NCBI RefSeq assembly: GCF_000708595.2
Contig: NZ_JARP01000002.1
Coordinates: forward strand, 434,001-498,000
Direction: 5' to 3'
DNA from: Flavobacterium sp. KJJ
GTDB lineage: Bacteria; Bacteroidota; Bacteroidia; Flavobacteriales; Flavobacteriaceae
DNA: 64,000 bases
Under the pieces are notes generated by a model, which was given only the letters and a program-made list of their open reading frames with translations, made no database searches and was not told the DNA's origin. The position numbers were made by a program, and so were the translations under genes. Shown here piece after piece: positions 60,497 to 64,000 of the stretch; the first letter of the stretch is position 1; every line of letters begins with the position of its first letter.

Positions 60497-63099
60497 TTTC
60501 GATACTGATTGAATATCAAAAATAAACCAATTAAAGCCAATAAACTAATGATGTAAAAGATATAATTTGTTGAATTCTCTTGGCTTGAAATTGACCCGTA
60601 ATACACAAATGAACTCCAGTAATAGGGAGATTTTTTTGCATTTGAAATAGTTTTGTCATTCAAAAAAGCAATCTTAGCACTGGTGTTCGCTTCAAAATAC
60701 GGAACATCGTTTCTTATGTTTTTATAAAAATCAGCCATAAAAACGGACGTTGTATAATCGTTTACTTTCCATAAAGAAAACAATAAATTTTGTGCACCTG
60801 CAAACTGAAAACCTCTCGCGACACTCATTGCGCCTTCCGCTTTATAGAGTTTGCCAATTCCGGTTTCACACGCACTTAAAACAACCAAATCTGGAGTAAT
60901 ATTCAAATTATATAATTCAGAATACAATATCTCCTGATCGTAAAACTTAATGCTTGCTGGAGTTTCAATATCTCCAGAGGATGCGTGTGTACTTAAATGT
61001 AAAATTGAATATTGGTTTGCATTCTTTTTGAAATTGGCAAATGAAGCCTCAGCGTTTTCTAAATATTTTCCTTTAAAATTACTTCTGATAAATTCTAATT
61101 CTTTCTTGGAATAACTCAATTCATAAGCCGTTTTTTCGAAAACTGGAAAAACGCCTAGTACTGTTTTATCCGAATTAGAAACCGGTTTAGAATTTAGATA
61201 AATGCTGGCCGAAGTATTGTACCCAATCTTAAAATCATTTAATAAATAATGCATTTTAGCAAAATTCGTTGTTTTTGATTCTTTTGTAATTAAAGCTTCA
61301 AAAGGAAGAAAATTTAAAATTCCGTCTGGAACGAGTATGAGATTTTTATAGATTGTGTTTTGAGGTAATTTCAACATAGTATAAACACTATTACCAGAAT
61401 GATTATACCGGGAAATATTATTAATAATGTTAGTTGAATTATTGAAATAATCTATAAATGTTGCAATTGTCGGAATTGCAGTATCAGTAATGTAAATATG
61501 GTTTAAAGTAATTTGCTTATTTTGTAAAGTGAAATAATATAGAATTTCAGAACCCATAAAATAATAAACCATCACGGCTTTGTCTTTTTCTAATTTTGAA
61601 AATAAAGCTTTTAAATCAAACTGTTCAGAAAAATTAACGTTTTCAGATTGAATTTTCTTCAGCGAAAGCATCAATTCATTTTGCTTTTTTATAATCTGAT
61701 TTATTTTAGAAATATCTGCCGAATCTCCTTTTTGCTGTTCTTTTGAAATTGCATTATTTAAATTTTGAAGTTGCTGTAAAAGCTGTTTTTCTTCTGCGGA
61801 AGCATTTTTAATATTCGAACGATAACTTTTTAGAATGCCTGATTTTGTTTTTTCAGATAACTGAAAAGCATTTTCTAAATATTGAATTTTATTTTCCTTT
61901 TGGTACAATTGATCGTAAATAGTAATGCATTTTTCTGTTCGATTTCGAGACCGCAATTGAGAAATGATTTTTGAATTTTCATAAACCAAAGAATTCATCA
62001 ATAAATCTTCAATATAAAATGAAAGTTCGAAAGCCTGAAGTGCTTTTTTTGGCTGTTTAATTTGAAAAATTTCTGCCTGCAAATCCAGTGCATCAATCAA
62101 AACCGTTTCAGCATACAATTGATTTTGATTTGGAAGTATGTTTTTTGAATTGTAATTCGGAATTAAAATTTTAAAAACAGAAGTAATCTGCTTTTGGCTT
62201 TCTTCCGCTTTTCGTTCATCAAAAAGCAACAAAGCTTTTTCATAATACAGTTTTGCTAATTTTCGAGGCTGAGGTTTTGGCATTTCCAGAAACAGCTTTT
62301 CTGCTTTTTCCATATAAGATTTGGCAATTTCAAATCGTTGCCATTGTCGGTTCATCGAAGCTAAATTTCGATAAGAATTGGATAATGTTTCTAGCTGATC
62401 TTTTTCGTTTTTAAGATATTTTATGGAAGATAAAAATGCTTTTTCGGCATTATCAGGAGAATTTTTAATAAACACAAATTGTTTTGAATTCACCCAATAG
62501 CTATTTCCCAAATTATTCAATAAAATGCCTTTCTGAGAATTGGATAAATTCTCTGTTTTTAAAGTGTTTTCTAACAATTCGATTGCCAAAGAAATTTTCC
62601 CGGAACTCTGATATACATTTGACAAATTTAAAATCGCCGCAAATTTTTGTTTCTGGGCATCAGGATAATTTTTAGCAGTATTTACAATAAAAAAATATTG
62701 TTTAATGGTATTTTCGGCACTATCATAATCGCCTAAAACGGTATATAAATTCCCTAAAGGTTTTAAGCAATATTCAATAATATCGTAATTAGAAAGTTTC
62801 TTTTTTTGATAAATCTGCCACGCTTTTTCATAACTTGAAATTGCTTTTTGAGTTTGCCCAAATTGATTTTCATAATACGCTTTATTGCAATTTAAAACTA
62901 CAATCGCCAGCAATTCATCATTAGTTTTTGGTTTTGAATTTTTCCAAAAAGCAACTTCTGTATTCGTTAAATTTTGTAACGCTTTCGCGGAAGGATGAGC
63001 CACAAAAACATCAATTGCATTGTATATTTTATCTTCCTGATTCTGCGAGAATAGAATGAGTGTTGAGAAATAGAAAATATAGCAATATTGTTTTTTCAT
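60448..63099 (-). CDS. TPR-CHAT protein, periplasmic caspase-like protease with C-terminal membrane anchor
   Basis: This 883-residue protein has a signal peptide (MKKQYCYIFYFSTLILFSQ) and about eight TPR-like helical pairs over residues 60-420 (NLGNLYTVLGDYDSAENT-like units, EKGLLLNNLGNSYW-like units). A coiled-coil-prone stretch follows near 430-490 (EEKQLLQQLQNLNNAISKEQ), then a CHAT domain with the catalytic pair H705 (LHLSTHASSG) and C744 (LSACETGIG). One span near the C-terminus (YIFYIISLLALIGLFLIFNQ) is followed by a basic tail, so the CHAT domain should face the periplasm. CHAT domains are caspase-related peptidases. It heads into the overlapping retropepsin gene. Confidence 0.92.
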   Translation of the reverse strand: MKKQYCYIFYFSTLILFSQNQEDKIYNAIDVFVAHPSAKALQNLTNTEVAFWKNSKPKTNDELLAIVVLNCNKAYYENQFGQTQKAISSYEKAWQIYQKKKLSNYDIIEYCLKPLGNLYTVLGDYDSAENTIKQYFFIVNTAKNYPDAQKQKFAAILNLSNVYQSSGKISLAIELLENTLKTENLSNSQKGILLNNLGNSYWVNSKQFVFIKNSPDNAEKAFLSSIKYLKNEKDQLETLSNSYRNLASMNRQWQRFEIAKSYMEKAEKLFLEMPKPQPRKLAKLYYEKALLLFDERKAEESQKQITSVFKILIPNYNSKNILPNQNQLYAETVLIDALDLQAEIFQIKQPKKALQAFELSFYIEDLLMNSLVYENSKIISQLRSRNRTEKCITIYDQLYQKENKIQYLENAFQLSEKTKSGILKSYRSNIKNASAEEKQLLQQLQNLNNAISKEQQKGDSADISKINQIIKKQNELMLSLKKIQSENVNFSEQFDLKALFSKLEKDKAVMVYYFMGSEILYYFTLQNKQITLNHIYITDTAIPTIATFIDYFNNSTNIINNISRYNHSGNSVYTMLKLPQNTIYKNLILVPDGILNFLPFEALITKESKTTNFAKMHYLLNDFKIGYNTSASIYLNSKPVSNSDKTVLGVFPVFEKTAYELSYSKKELEFIRSNFKGKYLENAEASFANFKKNANQYSILHLSTHASSGDIETPASIKFYDQEILYSELYNLNITPDLVVLSACETGIGKLYKAEGAMSVARGFQFAGAQNLLFSLWKVNDYTTSVFMADFYKNIRNDVPYFEANTSAKIAFLNDKTISNAKKSPYYWSSFVYYGSISSQENSTNYIFYIISLLALIGLFLIFNQYRKWKIFTKFSKKRNTKK

Positions 63100-63116
63100 A
63101 GATTAAAATTTTCGCA

Positions 63117-63168
63117 ACGAATTCACGAATTTTATTTATTAAAAAAGAATAATAATTCGTGAATTCGT
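63117..63168. repeat. Perfect 15-nt inverted repeat ACGAATTCACGAATT
   Basis: The arms 63117-63131 and 63154-63168 are exact reverse complements around a 22-nt AT-rich centre. They are followed by degenerate direct repeats of GTGCATCTCTGTGCAAAA type up to 63225. The element fills the 135-bp gap between the barrel-protein and CHAT genes. Such strings are common intergenic sequences in flavobacteria. Confidence 0.8.
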
Positions 63169-63234
63169 GGCTAACTTTTTTATAAACTTTGTGCATCTCT
63201 GTGCAAAACCTCTGTGTATCTTTGTGAAATAAGC

Positions 63235-64000
63235 TTAAAACTTCCATATCCCATAAAACTGAAAATAATTAAAATTCTGTTCGAAATTAATTACGTAGCG
63301 CGCGCCCAAACTCGGTCCAATTCTAGCAAAACCGGCCGTTAGATCAAATAAAAGACCTGTTTTTAAATTGACAAACGAGTTTTTGACTGAACTTGATTCT
63401 GTTCTTGTATCCATTAAAAACTGATCTGTTCCGCCTTCAAAAGTTTCAATTTTTCTAGTTAGATTTTGTTCTGATGAAACATCAAAATTAGCTTGAATTC
63501 CTGCACCAACTCCAATGTAATTATTAATGTTATAACGTATTAATACCGGAATTTCCCAGTTTACATTTTTATTTTCGGTTGTGGTGGTTGTGCGCTGAAA
63601 TTGTTTTACGCCATTTGGGCTTACCACACTTCCATCAACTACAGTTGCAGCGCTTTCATATTTATTCAAAGCGTTAACCCATTCTGCTTGCCAATAAAAG
63701 CGATACGATTTAAATGGCGAAATGGTCGCACCAACAAAATAGCTCGTAGATTTTTCTAAATCTGGATAGAAATTATAACCTGCTTTTGCGCCAATCGAAA
63801 TTCCGGGCAGGAATCGAGTAGTGGCGTAATTGGTAATTATTGGCTCGTTTTTATCGAAAATAATAGTAGTTCTGCTTTTGGTTTTTACTTTATGAAAATC
63901 TTCTGCAAACTTCATAGAATATTTTACAAAACCTTTTGTAGAATCTTTTTCCTGTACGTTTTTTTGTTCGCTTCCCGGCAAATAAATGTTTTTGAAAGTA
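63235..64000 (-). CDS. Outer membrane beta-barrel protein (3' part; gene runs off the right edge)
   Basis: The minus-strand frame is open from the stop at 63235 to the window edge. The last codons before the edge read TFKNIYLPGSEQ, so the gene starts outside. A TTG at 63981 is not the real start. The visible 250 residues contain a soluble linker and then a barrel with alternating strands (YFVGATISPFKSYRFYWQAE, WEIPVLIRYNINNYIGVGAG, VNLKTGLLFDLTAGFARIGP), ending in FYGIWKF, a proper C-terminal strand. It lies 135 nt upstream of the CHAT gene on the same strand and may share its transcript. Confidence 0.85.
   Translation of the reverse strand, partial: TFKNIYLPGSEQKNVQEKDSTKGFVKYSMKFAEDFHKVKTKSRTTIIFDKNEPIITNYATTRFLPGISIGAKAGYNFYPDLEKSTSYFVGATISPFKSYRFYWQAEWVNALNKYESAATVVDGSVVSPNGVKQFQRTTTTTENKNVNWEIPVLIRYNINNYIGVGAGIQANFDVSSEQNLTRKIETFEGGTDQFLMDTRTESSSVKNSFVNLKTGLLFDLTAGFARIGPSLGARYVINFEQNFNYFQFYGIWKF

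Noticed and set aside
63029..63247. 72-codon minus-strand frame across the gap before the CHAT gene
   Set aside because: It overlaps the start of the CHAT gene, the intergenic inverted repeat and the end of the barrel-protein gene, and its product has no recognisable pattern.

Overview
The window is AT-rich chromosomal DNA from a member of the Bacteroidetes, most likely a Flavobacterium. The evidence for this is a SusC/SusD pair, a type IX secretion sorting tail, gliding-clade style signal peptides ending in SFSQ or AQ, Bacteroidetes promoters of the form TTTG-N18-20-TAnnTTTG, almost no Shine-Dalgarno sequences, and short palindromic intergenic repeats typical of flavobacteria. Both ends cut through genes: a SusD-like lipoprotein on the left and an outer-membrane barrel protein on the right. 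No rRNA, tRNA, CRISPR array, phage or insertion sequence was seen.

Positions 1-6340 hold a cell-surface-signalling nutrient-uptake operon on the minus strand: ECF sigma factor, FecR-type anti-sigma factor, SusC with an N-terminal STN signalling domain, then SusD. Positions 6629-15561 are a mixed housekeeping stretch: an ACT-domain protein, YraN nuclease, S66 LD-carboxypeptidase, serine hydrolase, EEP-family nuclease, 3-hydroxyanthranilate dioxygenase, a tail-to-tail toxin-antitoxin pair, a class II cyclic-nucleotide phosphodiesterase and an ALDH7-type dehydrogenase. Positions 15635-20834 hold a secreted pectate lyase with a three-site palindromic operator array upstream, and a divergent lipoprotein with a HEMLH zinc-protease-like motif.

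Positions 21034-35466 are dominated by the complete 14-gene complex I operon, nuoA to nuoN, with separate nuoC and nuoD and a short nuoG that lacks the large C-terminal domain. A Bax inhibitor-1 protein lies downstream and a cold-shock gene and aspS upstream. Positions 38072-45660 hold a TlpA-like thioredoxin, a YwqK/MORN-type protein, and an apparent iron-acquisition cluster: a siderophore-type TonB-dependent receptor, two small membrane proteins and two PepSY membrane proteins. Positions 45782-49885 are odhB and odhA of the 2-oxoglutarate dehydrogenase complex. Several small envelope proteins and a polyprenyl synthetase follow.

Positions 52934-59970 form a TetR-controlled efflux locus: YceI, TetR, TolC, periplasmic adaptor and RND pump. 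Three matching GGAAAC-N16-GTTTCC inverted repeats occur here. Two of them sit in the same register against the -7 box of the yceI and tetR promoters, so both transcription units are probably under one repressor. Positions 60056-64000 hold a minus-strand cluster of an outer-membrane barrel protein, a periplasmic TPR-CHAT protease-like protein with a C-terminal membrane anchor, and an overlapping retropepsin-like aspartic protease. This two-protease pairing is the least explained system in the window.
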